Assembly (NCBI RefSeq): GCF_018070025.1
Contig: NZ_JAGPYQ010000002.1
Coordinates: forward strand, 992,001 to 1,056,000
Direction: 5' to 3'
Origin: Streptomyces liliiviolaceus
GTDB lineage: Bacteria; Actinomycetota; Actinomycetes; Streptomycetales; Streptomycetaceae
DNA length: 64,000 bases
The notes below the pieces were generated by a model. It had not been told where the DNA came from and made no database searches. It saw only the letters and a list, made by a program, of their open reading frames with translations. A program made the position numbers and the translations under genes. Positions 25,813-34,571 of this stretch are shown in pieces; the first letter of the stretch is position 1, and each line of letters opens with the position of its first letter.

Positions 25813-28569
25813 TCACGGCATCTGGTCACCGATCAGCGCCAGATTCTGAATCGCCGCCAACCCGTACAACGCAGTCGTGTTCGTCGACACCCACGACGCC
25901 TCGCTGCCGGCGACGAGCCCCGTCGGACCCGTCACCTCCTTCGTGGACCAGTCGGTCGACTCCTTGTAGTCCCACGTGTCGGCACTGTTGTAGAACTGCC
26001 GCCACGCCCGCGCGGCCAGCGCGTCGTCCCCCAGTTCGACCGCCGCGTACGCGTCCTGCCGCGAGTGCCCCTGGAACAGCAGCAGCGACCCGAAGTCGGA
26101 CCCGTAACGGGCCTTCTGTTCGGCCTTGGTCGCGTTGAAGTAGCGGCAGTAGTCGAGCCACGCCTCCTTGAACTCCGGCATGTCGATCTGGTCGAGCAGT
26201 TCGGCGTTCAGTTCGACGAGCCCGAACATCGCCGAGAGATGCGAGACCCCCACCACGGCCGAGTCCGCGACGGCGAACTTCCCGGTGTCGAGGTCGTACA
26301 GCGCGCTGCCCTGGACGAACCCGTTCGGCTGCGCGGCGATGGTCTCCATCGTGGACAGCACGCGCGCCCGCGCTTTCTCCCACTTCGGCCCGCGCCGCTC
26401 CCACTCGGTGAGCCACGCCGACACGAGCCCGCTCCAGTCGGTGCCGAAGCCGATCGAGAGGGCGTTGCGGTCCGGCTCGTACGGCTCGGTGCGGATCTTG
26501 CGGATCGGGTCGAGCACGAGGAACGTCTCGTCGGAGTCGACGTTGGCGTGCATGAGGTCGCCGACGCGTTCGTCCCCGGTGAGGAAGTAGTAGTAGCGCC
26601 GGTACGTCGTGTTGGCGATGCGCTGCTGCTTGGCGCTGTCGGCGTAGTGCTGCACGCCGTGCCGCGTGCCGAGGCCGGCCCACTGCCCCAGGTGGTAGAC
26701 GTCGACCTCGCCGGTGTGCCGCGTCATGGCCTCCGCGAAGCGGAAGATGTCGGCGCGACCGGAGCGCATGTAGGCGAACCAGAGCCACAGGTCGGGCGAC
26801 AGCTCGGAGTTGTCCCAGGCGTAGCCGCCGACGTCGTAGCACCACTGGTGCCGGCTCGGATCGTACGTGTGCATGATGTCGCCGTAGTCCCAGAAGCCGT
26901 ACCACCTGCGCATCTCCACCTGGTCCTTGTAGTAGGTGAAGAGGAAGTCGAGATGGTCCTCGATCTTCGCCTTGGCGGCGGTGGAGCGGTCCGGTTCGGC
27001 GAACAGCCGGCCGAAGACGCCCGCCTTGACGAGGTGTACCGGCGGCGCGGCGAGCTGCGCCGGCTTGCGTACGGCGGCCACCTGCTTCGCCATCGCCGCG
27101 GCGCTCGGGGTCGACTCGTGGGCCCAGAAGAGGAGTTCGCTGGTGCGGGCGATGCCGTAGGGGGTGCCGAAGCCGGGCTCGTAGTCCTCGTAGGTGATGT
27201 TGAGGCCTTCGAGCTGTTCGGGGTACGTGTCCTGGCCCATGCCGTCGTGGTAGAAGCGCAGGTCCATGGGCTGCGACTCGGGCGACCAGAGCCACAGGGT
27301 GACCTCGGCCTCGTCGGTCTGGGCGTCGCGGATGTCGAGCTGGGCGGGGAACTTCTCCCAGAAGTCCCGCAGCCCGAAGGCGAGTCCGCCGCTCGCGCCG
27401 CCCACGTACCCGAAGCCGCTGGCCCGCCGGCCACCGCCCGCGGAGATCCAGCCGTGCCCCTTCTTGGTGCGCTTGCGCACGCCGAAACCGTCCGCCGACA
27501 GCTGCGAGAGGGTGTAGTCGCCCCACTCGGGGATGTACTGGAGCCGGGTGGTCACCCGCTGGTCCCAGGTCGACGGGTCGGGCAGTTTCTGCCCCTCGAA
27601 CTGGGCCGTCCGGATGGCCGCGCCGGGGTCCCGGCGCAGCCCGGTGACGCCCTTGACCGCCTCGCGCAGCAGCCCGGTCCCCTCCCCGCCGATCCGGATG
27701 TGCCGGTCGTACGCGGCATCGCGCATCGGCACCTTGAAGCGCACGCCGATCCCGCGGATGAAGTCGCCGCTCGCCTTCCCGGGCTCCTGGGTGCCGTCGA
27801 AGGTGATCGTGTGCACCATGCGGAAGGATTCGCCGCCCGCGTAGAAGTAGAGCCGCACCGAGAAGGGCAGCCAGCTCCGGCTGCCCTTGCGGTGTTTGCC
27901 GTCGATGCGGACCACGGCACGGACGGGGCCGTCCTGCTCGACCTCGGCCTGCGCGATGACGCTCTCGAACCGCTCGTACGTCTCGGCGCCCTGGTCGCCG
28001 TCCTCGATCTCGGGCTGGCGCAGCAGGACGAGCCGGCCGTCCTTGGCGATCTCCGTCGAACCGCGGGTGACGGACTTGACGAGGGTGGAGCCGCTCCTGC
28101 CGATCTTCGCGGTGATGACCCCGGTCGAGACGGTGAGGGTGCCGCCGCCGCTGCCGACCGTGACCTTCTTCTCCGGGGCGGCGGGCGATCCGGCGTCGAG
28201 GGTGAGTTTTCCGCTCCCGGCTCCCGGCCCGACCGCGTGCGCGGTCCACTTCAGGGAGCCGTCGGGCCAGTAGCCGATCGGCCAGGACTGCACGGGCACG
28301 GCCCTGCCGTCGGCGTCGGTCAGCGCGAACGTCTGGTCCTTGTCGTACGCGCCCTTCGGCCAGGGCACGCCCACGGTCGAGCCGGGGGCCTCGCCGAGGC
28401 CGCCGTCCTCCAGCCAGTCCAGGGTCACCGGGTCCGCGTCGGCGGCCTCGGCTCTCGGGGCGGCCTGCGCGGCCCGGGCGTCCTGCGTTCCCAGCGCCCA
28501 GCTGAACTGGGCGGCGGCTCCGGTGACAGCGGCCGCCTTGAGGAGGGACCTGCGGGGGATGGGGGACAT
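25813..28569 (-). CDS. Tat-exported exo-rhamnogalacturonan lyase-like protein (PcRGLX/YetA type)
   Basis: 918 residues. The signal MSPIPRRSLLKAAAVTGAAA carries twin arginines and a cut near ARAAQA. The N-terminal beta domain has PVTLDWLEDGGLGEAPGSTV, GVPWPKG and IGYWPDGSLKW, the pattern I associate with the PcRGLX/YetA family of exo-acting rhamnogalacturonan lyases (PL26). A central beta-sandwich and a C-terminal alpha/alpha toroid (YYFLTGDERVGDLMHANVDS) follow. Start ATG 28569 behind AAGGAAAGGAAAGG. It is last in a sugar ABC-transporter operon, so it probably releases pectin-derived sugars outside the cell. Enzyme activity is inferred from family likeness. Confidence 0.82.
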   Translation of the reverse strand: MSPIPRRSLLKAAAVTGAAAQFSWALGTQDARAAQAAPRAEAADADPVTLDWLEDGGLGEAPGSTVGVPWPKGAYDKDQTFALTDADGRAVPVQSWPIGYWPDGSLKWTAHAVGPGAGSGKLTLDAGSPAAPEKKVTVGSGGGTLTVSTGVITAKIGRSGSTLVKSVTRGSTEIAKDGRLVLLRQPEIEDGDQGAETYERFESVIAQAEVEQDGPVRAVVRIDGKHRKGSRSWLPFSVRLYFYAGGESFRMVHTITFDGTQEPGKASGDFIRGIGVRFKVPMRDAAYDRHIRIGGEGTGLLREAVKGVTGLRRDPGAAIRTAQFEGQKLPDPSTWDQRVTTRLQYIPEWGDYTLSQLSADGFGVRKRTKKGHGWISAGGGRRASGFGYVGGASGGLAFGLRDFWEKFPAQLDIRDAQTDEAEVTLWLWSPESQPMDLRFYHDGMGQDTYPEQLEGLNITYEDYEPGFGTPYGIARTSELLFWAHESTPSAAAMAKQVAAVRKPAQLAAPPVHLVKAGVFGRLFAEPDRSTAAKAKIEDHLDFLFTYYKDQVEMRRWYGFWDYGDIMHTYDPSRHQWCYDVGGYAWDNSELSPDLWLWFAYMRSGRADIFRFAEAMTRHTGEVDVYHLGQWAGLGTRHGVQHYADSAKQQRIANTTYRRYYYFLTGDERVGDLMHANVDSDETFLVLDPIRKIRTEPYEPDRNALSIGFGTDWSGLVSAWLTEWERRGPKWEKARARVLSTMETIAAQPNGFVQGSALYDLDTGKFAVADSAVVGVSHLSAMFGLVELNAELLDQIDMPEFKEAWLDYCRYFNATKAEQKARYGSDFGSLLLFQGHSRQDAYAAVELGDDALAARAWRQFYNSADTWDYKESTDWSTKEVTGPTGLVAGSEASWVSTNTTALYGLAAIQNLALIGDQMP

Positions 28570-28593
28570 GGCCTTTCCTTTCCTTGCGAGGAG

Positions 28594-28616
28594 GTCAGGT
28601 GCAGACGTCAGGTGCA
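28594..28616. promoter_or_regulatory. 10-bp direct repeat upstream of the lyase-like gene
   Basis: GTCAGGTGCA occurs at 28594-28603 and again at 28607-28616, a 13-bp period, in the 140-bp gap between the DUF624 gene and the lyase-like gene and about 25 bp before the start codon. It may be a regulator site or chance. Confidence 0.3.
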
Positions 28617-28709
28617 TGACAGAGAGAGGTGTGACGCCGTGGCGCCACCCTTGTTTCTGTTCGGAACGGTCAGGCCGGTCGAGGCGGCCGAAGCAGCGTG
28701 ACCGGCCGG

Positions 28710-29327
28710 TCAGCGGCGGCGCCTGCCGCGCTCCTCCACGGCGAGGGCCGCCGCCGCGACGGCCCCCAGGACGGGGACGGCCAGCGGCGGCACGAACCAG
28801 CCCGAGACGGCCACGACCGCCAGTCCGCCGACGAGCAGGAAGGACCCGGCGGGGTCGAGGACGGTACGGCGTCCGGCGGCGCCGAGCAGTTCCCGCCACC
28901 GGGCGCCGGGCTCCCAGACGGCCGCCGCGCGCAGCCCGGCGACGGCCAGCCCGATGAGCGCGAACAGCCCGACGGCCCCGACGAACGGGCCGCCGGGGAT
29001 CCCCGCGCGCACGGCCTGGACATCCACCCACACCGCGAGGGCTGCGGCCCACCCGGCGAGCCCGGCGACCCACCCGCCGCGCACGGCCAGGCGGAAGTCC
29101 GCGACGAACTCCCGCCAGCCGCCCGCCTCATGGCGCGTACGCCGTCGCAGATGCCGTGCCCCGGCGGCGAACGCGGCGGGATAGGTGACCACGGGCAGCG
29201 AGGCCACCGCGATCCACACCCCGGTGAGCAGACACTCGGCGAAGAGCGCGAACCGCTCGGCGAGGGCGGATTCACGCCGCGTGACGGTGGCGGCGGCCGT
29301 ACGGGCCTTCGTGCGCGTCTGGGTCAT
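28710..29327 (-). CDS. DUF624/YesL-like membrane protein
   Basis: 205 residues with about five hydrophobic helices, including LLTGVWIAVASLPVVTYPAA and VAGLAGWAAALAVWVDVQAV. Proteins of the YesL/DUF624 family regularly accompany carbohydrate ABC transporters for pectin and other plant sugars (yes operon of Bacillus) and their role is not known. It begins 7 bp after the second permease stop, so it is in the same operon. Confidence 0.85.
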   Translation of the reverse strand: MTQTRTKARTAAATVTRRESALAERFALFAECLLTGVWIAVASLPVVTYPAAFAAGARHLRRRTRHEAGGWREFVADFRLAVRGGWVAGLAGWAAALAVWVDVQAVRAGIPGGPFVGAVGLFALIGLAVAGLRAAAVWEPGARWRELLGAAGRRTVLDPAGSFLLVGGLAVVAVSGWFVPPLAVPVLGAVAAAALAVEERGRRRR

Positions 29328-29334
29328 GACCTGT

Positions 29335-30258
29335 TCAGCCCTTCAGACCGGAGGTCGCCATACCGTCGATGAGGTAGCGCTGGAAGGCGAGGAAGAAGGC
29401 CAGCACGGGCAGCAGGGCCACCAGCGACATGGCGATCATGCCGCCGTAGTTGGCGACGCCCTCCTGGTCGCGGAACATCATCATGCCGAGGGAGACGGTG
29501 TACTTGGAGGGTTCGTTGAGGTAGATCAGCGGGCCCATGAAGTCGTTCCAGGCGTTGATGAAGGTGAAGATCGCACTGGTGATGAGGGCCGGGCGGCACA
29601 GCGGCAGCACGATCGACCAGTAGATCCGCAGATGCCCGCAGCCGTCGAGCCGTGCCGCCTCGTCCAGTTCCCTGGGCAGGTTCCGCATGAACTGCACCAT
29701 GAGGAAGACGAAGAACGCCTCGGTGGCGAGGAACTTGCCGATCAGCAGCGGCACGTACGTATTGATCAGTTCCATCTTCTGGAACATCACGTACTGCGGG
29801 ATGAGCAGCACGTGGTACGGCAGCAGCAGGGTGCCGATCATCAGCGAGAACATCAGGTTGCGCCCGGCGAACCGGATGCGGGCGAACGCGTACGCCGTCA
29901 GCGAGCACGAGATCAGGATGCCGACGACGGAGCCGAGCGCGTAGAAGAGCGAGTTCTGGAAGAACGTGGCGATCGAGATGTCCGCGATGCCGTCGGCGAG
30001 TCCCTTGAAGTTCTGGAGGATCGGGCTGGTCGGGAAGAGCTCCAGACTGCCGATGATCTCCCGGCTGGGCTTGAACGAGGCGCCGAGGACCCAGACGACG
30101 GGATAGAGGACGACCGCGAGGACGAGCAGGGCGCCGATGTGCCAGACGAGCGACCCGCCGGTCCTCCGCCCGAGCGTCAGGGGCCTGCGCGGCGGGGCGG
30201 CCTTCGTACCGGTGCCGGTACTCGTGGGGACGCCGGTGGTCGTGGTGGTGGTGCTCAT
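29335..30258 (-). CDS. Carbohydrate ABC transporter permease (MalG/AraQ type)
   Basis: 307 residues, six membrane helices, with the permease loop that docks to the ATPase in ELDEAARLDGCGHLRIYWSI (EAA motif). The N-terminal 30 residues are a Thr/Gly/Pro-rich cytoplasmic tail. ATG overlaps the stop of the other permease (ATGA, 30255-30258). Sugar specificity cannot be read from the sequence; the lyase-like neighbour suggests oligogalacturonan or rhamnose-containing sugars. Confidence 0.94.
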   Translation of the reverse strand: MSTTTTTTGVPTSTGTGTKAAPPRRPLTLGRRTGGSLVWHIGALLVLAVVLYPVVWVLGASFKPSREIIGSLELFPTSPILQNFKGLADGIADISIATFFQNSLFYALGSVVGILISCSLTAYAFARIRFAGRNLMFSLMIGTLLLPYHVLLIPQYVMFQKMELINTYVPLLIGKFLATEAFFVFLMVQFMRNLPRELDEAARLDGCGHLRIYWSIVLPLCRPALITSAIFTFINAWNDFMGPLIYLNEPSKYTVSLGMMMFRDQEGVANYGGMIAMSLVALLPVLAFFLAFQRYLIDGMATSGLKG

Positions 30259-31226
30259 CGGGAGGCCTCCTCGTAGTGCACCCATCGCTTCTGGGACCAG
30301 AAGAGGACGACCGTCACCAGGGCCACGGCGAGCAGCAGCATCCAGGCCATCGCCGAGGCGAAGCCCATCTGGGCCTCCTTGAAGCCCTTCTGGTACAGGT
30401 AACAGGTGTAGACGAGCGTGGAGTCGGCCGGTCCGCAGGTGGCGTTGGAGACGACGTACGCGGAGCCGAAGATCTGGAACGAGTGGATGGTCTCCAGCAG
30501 CACGTTGAAGAACAGCACCGGGGAAATCATCGGTAGGGTGATGCTCCAGAACCGTTTGAACGGTCCCGCGCCGTCGACCTCGGCCGCCTCGTACAGCTCC
30601 TTGGGCACCTGCTTCAGGCCGGCCAGGAAGATGACCATGGGGGCGCCGAACTGCCAGACGGTGAGTGCCACCAGGCTGTAGAGCACCCAGTCCGGGTTGC
30701 CGACCCAGCCGCCCACGTCGAACCCGAGGAACGACTGCGTACGGTCCACGGCGGCGTCGTCGGAGAACAGCGCACGCCAGACGAAGCCGATGGACACGCT
30801 CGCGCCGATCAGCGAGGGGGCGTAGAACGCGGCCCGGTAGAAGGCCTGTCCGCGCCTGCTCTGGGCGAGCAGCAGGGCCACGCCGAGTGCGAGGAGCAGT
30901 TTCAGCGGGGTGCCGATGACGACGTACTTCGCCGTCACCTCCACCGACTTCTGCCACCGGGGGTCGTCGAGCATCCTGGTGAAGTTGTCGAAGCCGATCC
31001 ACTTCGGGGAGTCGAAGAGGTTGTAGTCGGTGAACGCGAAATAGAGCGATGCGGCCATGGGCCCCGCGGTCAGCAGCAGAAAGCCGGCGATCCAGGGGGA
31101 CATGAAGAGGTAGCCGGCCAGGTTCTCCCGGCGGCCCCGCCGCTTCACGGCGATGGGGCGGCCGGGGCGCCTCTCCGGGGCGTCCGGCGGAGAGTCCTTG
31201 ATGAGCGTCGTCACTGCTGTTCCCAT
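30255..31226 (-). CDS. Carbohydrate ABC transporter permease (MalF/UgpA type)
   Basis: 323 residues with six membrane helices from ENLAGYLFMSPWIAGFLLLT on, and the EAA loop ELYEAAEVDGAGPFKRFWSI. Forms the heterodimeric channel with the next gene. Its ATG shares one base with the stop of the binding-protein gene (TGATG). No ATPase gene is present in the operon; in Streptomyces one shared ATPase, MsiK, energises many sugar transporters, and that is the likely partner. Confidence 0.94.
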   Translation of the reverse strand: MGTAVTTLIKDSPPDAPERRPGRPIAVKRRGRRENLAGYLFMSPWIAGFLLLTAGPMAASLYFAFTDYNLFDSPKWIGFDNFTRMLDDPRWQKSVEVTAKYVVIGTPLKLLLALGVALLLAQSRRGQAFYRAAFYAPSLIGASVSIGFVWRALFSDDAAVDRTQSFLGFDVGGWVGNPDWVLYSLVALTVWQFGAPMVIFLAGLKQVPKELYEAAEVDGAGPFKRFWSITLPMISPVLFFNVLLETIHSFQIFGSAYVVSNATCGPADSTLVYTCYLYQKGFKEAQMGFASAMAWMLLLAVALVTVVLFWSQKRWVHYEEASR

Positions 31227-32515
31227 CAGGTGGCGAGGGCGGTCTTCGCCTCGGAGAAGAACTGCTTGACGGCGTCGGAGACCTTGGTCTTGCCCGTCGA
31301 CATGTCACTGGCGACCCGCAGGAACGCGGCTTCCACGGTGTCGGCGCCCGCCGGGTGCGGCGTGATGGTCCCGAGCAGTCCGGCCTCGGCGACATCCGCC
31401 TCGTACTTCGCGATCGCCTGGTTGGGGGCGTCGGTCGGCTTGTACGCGTCGAACTGCTCGGTGGTGGACAGGAGGCCGCGGTCGTAGCCCATGATCTTGC
31501 CGACCTCGGGGTCGTGCACCATGAAGGAGATGAACTGGGCGACCTCCTTGGGGTGCTTGGTCCGCGCGAAACCGCTCAGCATGAGCGAGCCGAGGTACTG
31601 GCCGGTCTCCTTGCCGTCGGTCGTGGGGATCGGCGCCAGGCCGTAGCTGCTGTCGCCCTCCGTGGCATAGCGCACGGTGAAGTTGTCCCAGGTGAACTCG
31701 GACGCCCCGTCCCCGGACGCCAGCGCCGACTTGGGCTTGAGCTGCTCGACCTTCTTCGGGTCGGTGACGATGCCGGCCTTGACGCGGTTGTAGCCGTCCT
31801 GCCACCACTCCGTCAGATCGCTCTCCTCGAAACCGAGTCCGTCCTCGGTGAAGAACGCCTTGCCGTTCTGGCGGAGATAGAGGTCGTAGAGGTACATGAT
31901 CCCGAAGTAGCCGGTGTCGCCCGCGACCTTCTGGGTGTCATGGATCTTCTTGAGCGCGGCGAAGTACTGGTCCCAGGTCCAGCCCTGTTCGGCCGTCACA
32001 CCGGCGGCTTTGAAGACTTTCTCGTCGATGACGAGTGACATGGTGTTGGAGCCGACCGGTACGCCGAGGAGTTTCCCGTCGACCTCGCCGACCTTCTCCA
32101 CTCCGGCGCGGAAGTTCTTGAGGTCCAGATTTCCCGCGTCCACTTGCGACTTGAGGTCGAGCAGAACACTTCTCTTGTCGTACTTCCGCAGGAATGCGAC
32201 CGCGTTCTGGAATACGTCCGGCGGATTTCCGCCCGCGGCCTGGGTCTGGAACTTCTCCCAAAAGGCCACGTAATCCTGGAAGTCCGTCTTCACCTTGATC
32301 TTCGGGTACTTCTTCTCGAAGAGCTTGATGGACTGGTTGATGCGCTTGGCCCGCTCCTCGGCACCCCACCAGGCGAAGCGGATCTCGACCGTGCCGTCGC
32401 CCGATCCACCGCTGCCTCCCCCACAGCCCGTGGTCGCGGCCAGCCCCGCCGTCGCGAGCGACGCCCCGGCCACCTTGAGGACCGTCCGCCTCTCGACACT
32501 CCCGTTTATCCCCAC
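31226..32515 (-). CDS. Sugar ABC transporter substrate-binding lipoprotein
   Basis: 429 residues of the extracellular solute-binding family 1. The N-terminus has RRTVLKVAGASLATAGLAAT then TGC followed by a Gly/Ser linker: a signal peptide with twin Arg and a lipobox-like Cys. The body contains KRINQSIKLFEKKYPKIKVK and VAFLRKYDKRSVLLDLKSQV, typical of these proteins. Start GTG 32513-32515 behind AAGGAGG. First gene of the operon; a LacI-type operator lies about 50 bp upstream. Confidence 0.93.
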   Translation of the reverse strand: MGINGSVERRTVLKVAGASLATAGLAATTGCGGGSGGSGDGTVEIRFAWWGAEERAKRINQSIKLFEKKYPKIKVKTDFQDYVAFWEKFQTQAAGGNPPDVFQNAVAFLRKYDKRSVLLDLKSQVDAGNLDLKNFRAGVEKVGEVDGKLLGVPVGSNTMSLVIDEKVFKAAGVTAEQGWTWDQYFAALKKIHDTQKVAGDTGYFGIMYLYDLYLRQNGKAFFTEDGLGFEESDLTEWWQDGYNRVKAGIVTDPKKVEQLKPKSALASGDGASEFTWDNFTVRYATEGDSSYGLAPIPTTDGKETGQYLGSLMLSGFARTKHPKEVAQFISFMVHDPEVGKIMGYDRGLLSTTEQFDAYKPTDAPNQAIAKYEADVAEAGLLGTITPHPAGADTVEAAFLRVASDMSTGKTKVSDAVKQFFSEAKTALAT

Positions 32516-32561
32516 AGTCGGGCCTCCTTGCGACGTCGCTGTCCGCTGCCATGAATCGTTT

Positions 32562-32579
32562 CAAGTAAGCGCTTGCTGG
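32562..32579. promoter_or_regulatory. LacI-family operator upstream of the sugar operon
   Basis: CAAGTAAGCGCTTGCTGG, an imperfect palindrome centred on AAGCGCTT (32567-32574), the core of many LacI/CcpA-type operators. 7 of 9 base pairs match. It lies 47 bp before the binding-protein start codon, where a repressor would block transcription. No LacI gene lies in this window, so the repressor must be encoded elsewhere. Confidence 0.7.
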
Positions 32580-33124
32580 CACAAGGTACGGAGGCCCTTC
32601 GCGGCCGTCAATGATTCGGACAGGAATTGATGTGAAGCGACTCGCGCACGCGTCCGCGTGAACTGGGGCGAATTGACTGCGGAGTTGGGCGAGTCCGCAG
32701 GTAGGGCGGGGTGGGTCGGGGGGTCGAACGGGAATGTGGGTGGAGTGGGGTTGCGGGGAGGGGGGCTGAAAGGGAGGGGTGTCCTGCCCTGGCCCAGGGG
32801 CGATCGATCAGAGGGGTGCCGTGACTGGGAGCGGGTTCGCCTTTGAGGCGACCTCCGCGGGGGGGTGCGGGGGCGAGGGCGTCGGCTGCCGAGGGGGCGC
32901 CTTCCTTGCGCAGGGGTTGCCGTCTGGGCGGCGCCGGGGTGACCGGGGGTGTGGACGGCTGGGCGTGTGGGCGGCTGGGTGGGACTGGTGTGCGATGCCG
33001 CTTCGGCGCTGCGCGCTTGGACGCGAAGTAGCTGGTCGGGGACGTTCTGGGCCGCGAGGTGCGGATGTGGCTCGCGGCGAACGTCCCGCGGTCGGTGGTC
33101 GGAAGTCGTGTCGTCCAGAACGGC
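32580..33124. other. Gene-poor G-rich region upstream of the sugar operon
   Basis: About 545 bp between the operator and a tRNA terminator. The plus strand is G-rich with runs such as GGGGTTGCGGGGAGGGGGGC. Open frames exist on both strands but lack ribosome sites, family similarity and consistent codon-position bias, so I call no gene here. Confidence 0.5.
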
Positions 33125-33171
33125 GACAGGCGGCTTGGGTCCACGAGTTCTGTGGACCCAAGCCGCCTGTC
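33125..33171. terminator. 20-bp perfect-stem terminator of tRNA-Val
   Basis: GACAGGCGGCTTGGGTCCAC (33125-33144) and its exact reverse complement at 33152-33171, with a 7-nt loop. It lies 8 bp after the 3' end of the minus-strand tRNA-Val at 33179-33250 and must be its terminator. No T tract. Confidence 0.85.
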
Positions 33172-33178
33172 GGCAGTG

Positions 33179-33250
33179 TGGGCGATACTGGGATCGAACC
33201 AGTGACCTCTTCGGTGTGAACGAAGCGCTCTCCCGCTGAGCTAATCGCCC
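33179..33250 (-). tRNA. tRNA-Val(CAC), second gene
   Basis: 72 nt, acceptor GGGCGAT/ATCGCCC fully paired, anticodon loop TTCACAC (CAC), discriminator A. Sequence equals the 22351 gene except two positions (D-arm GTGGG versus GCGGG, T-arm GAACC versus GATCC). The terminator follows closely. Confidence 0.97.
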
Positions 33251-33319
33251 GGGCGCAGGAAGAAGATTACCCCATGTCAGGGCGTGCATCCGACCGGCCC
33301 ATGAGCGCGTGAACCGCCG

Positions 33320-33718
33320 CTACTCCTTGATGTTCCACGGCATCTCGATGCCGAACTTCCACACGTACACCCCGACCAGTACTGCGATGATCACCAGCCC
33401 GACGGTCGTCAGGATGATGTTGCGGCGTCGGACCTTCGGGTCGAGAGCCTTCTGTGTGGCCTCGGTGACTTTGCGTTTCGTCCAGCGCAGTACGAGCTGC
33501 GCCCAGACGAACTCGGTCGCCCAGATCGCCATGCCGCCGAAGATCACCAACCAGCCCGGACCGGGCAGCGGCAGCATGATCACGCCGGCCACGACGACCG
33601 CGAGACCTACGACGAACACGCCCACCTGCCAGCTCAGGTGCAGCATGCGGCGCGCCTTGATGAATTGCGGCGCACGGGATCCGAGCGCCGGATCGCCCTT
33701 GGTTTCGTCGGCCGCCAT
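33320..33718 (-). CDS. TIGR02611-type small membrane protein
   Basis: 132 residues from the ATG at 33718, chosen because GGGGGAGG lies 5 bp before it; a longer start at 33754 adds 12 residues. Helices: HLSWQVGVFVVGLAVVVAGV running into IMLPLPGPGW and the second pair RNIILTTVGLVIIAVLVGVY. The LPGPGWLVIFGGMAIWATEF segment is the mark of this actinobacterial family (TIGR02611) of unknown role. Next to ssgB, divergent from it. Confidence 0.85.
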   Translation of the reverse strand: MAADETKGDPALGSRAPQFIKARRMLHLSWQVGVFVVGLAVVVAGVIMLPLPGPGWLVIFGGMAIWATEFVWAQLVLRWTKRKVTEATQKALDPKVRRRNIILTTVGLVIIAVLVGVYVWKFGIEMPWNIKE

Positions 33719-33945
33719 GGCGACCTCCCCCGTTCGGTCACTCCCCGTATTCATACGGCCAAACCCTACCGGACGGAAACCGGTCACCGGAATGGCCGTA
33801 GTACGCGAACGAGGACTCGGCCGGATGAGGTACCTAAAGACACGCAAAACACTCAGAGGGGTTTACAACGGCACCGTAGGTGGCATGTCGATTTCGCCGA
33901 CGTGCGAATCCCCGAGCGCACACTGAGCGAAAGGCCCTGGCGCTT

Positions 33946-34359
33946 ATGAACACCACGGTCAGCTGCGAGCTGCACCTGCGCCTCGTTGTGTCGAGCGAGT
34001 CCTCTCTGCCTGTCCCCGCAGGCCTGCGGTACGACACGGCCGATCCCTACGCCGTGCACGCCACCTTCCACACCGGAGCGGAGGAGACTGTCGAGTGGGT
34101 GTTCGCCCGCGACCTTCTCGCCGAGGGCCTGCACCGGCCCACCGGTACCGGCGACGTCCGAGTCTGGCCGTCCCGCAGTCATGGTCAGGGCGTCGTGTGC
34201 ATCGCCCTGAGCTCTCCGGAGGGCGAAGCTCTGCTGGAGGCCCCGGCGCGGGCCCTGGAGTCGTTCCTGAAGCGAACCGACGCCGCCGTGCCTCCCGGCA
34301 CGGAACACCGGCACTTCGATCTCGATACGGAGCTCTCACACATCCTGGCCGAAAGCTAG
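33946..34359 (+). CDS. ssgB: SsgB, sporulation septum-positioning protein
   Basis: 137 residues starting MNTTVSCELHLRLVVSSESS, with TVEWVFARDLLAEGLHRPTG and ending ELSHILAES. This is the SsgA-like protein SsgB, which positions FtsZ rings at the start of sporulation septation in streptomycetes (recruited by SsgA). The length and sequence agree with my memory of SsgB being nearly invariant among Streptomyces. ATG at 33946; no strong ribosome site within 10 bp. Single-gene unit, followed by repeats. Confidence 0.96.
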   Translation: MNTTVSCELHLRLVVSSESSLPVPAGLRYDTADPYAVHATFHTGAEETVEWVFARDLLAEGLHRPTGTGDVRVWPSRSHGQGVVCIALSSPEGEALLEAPARALESFLKRTDAAVPPGTEHRHFDLDTELSHILAES

Positions 34360-34571
34360 GACGAGGCTTCGTACCAAGCCGCCCGGCGCCGTCCACTCGG
34401 GGAGACGGCTCGGGCTCAGACAACCGCATATGGATCACATGGGCGCCGTCTCCGCGTTTGCCGCGGGGGCGGCGTCTGTGCGGTGCGCTTGGCCGGGGGC
34501 CGCATTACGACTGCGTGGGGCTGGGTGGGGCCGTGTGTTCGATGGCGAGTGCGGGTCGTTTTCGACTGAGT

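Noticed and set aside
32580..33124. Possible genes in the G-rich region before tRNA-Val
   Set aside because: Open frames on both strands lack ribosome sites and family similarity, and are typical of G-rich non-coding text.
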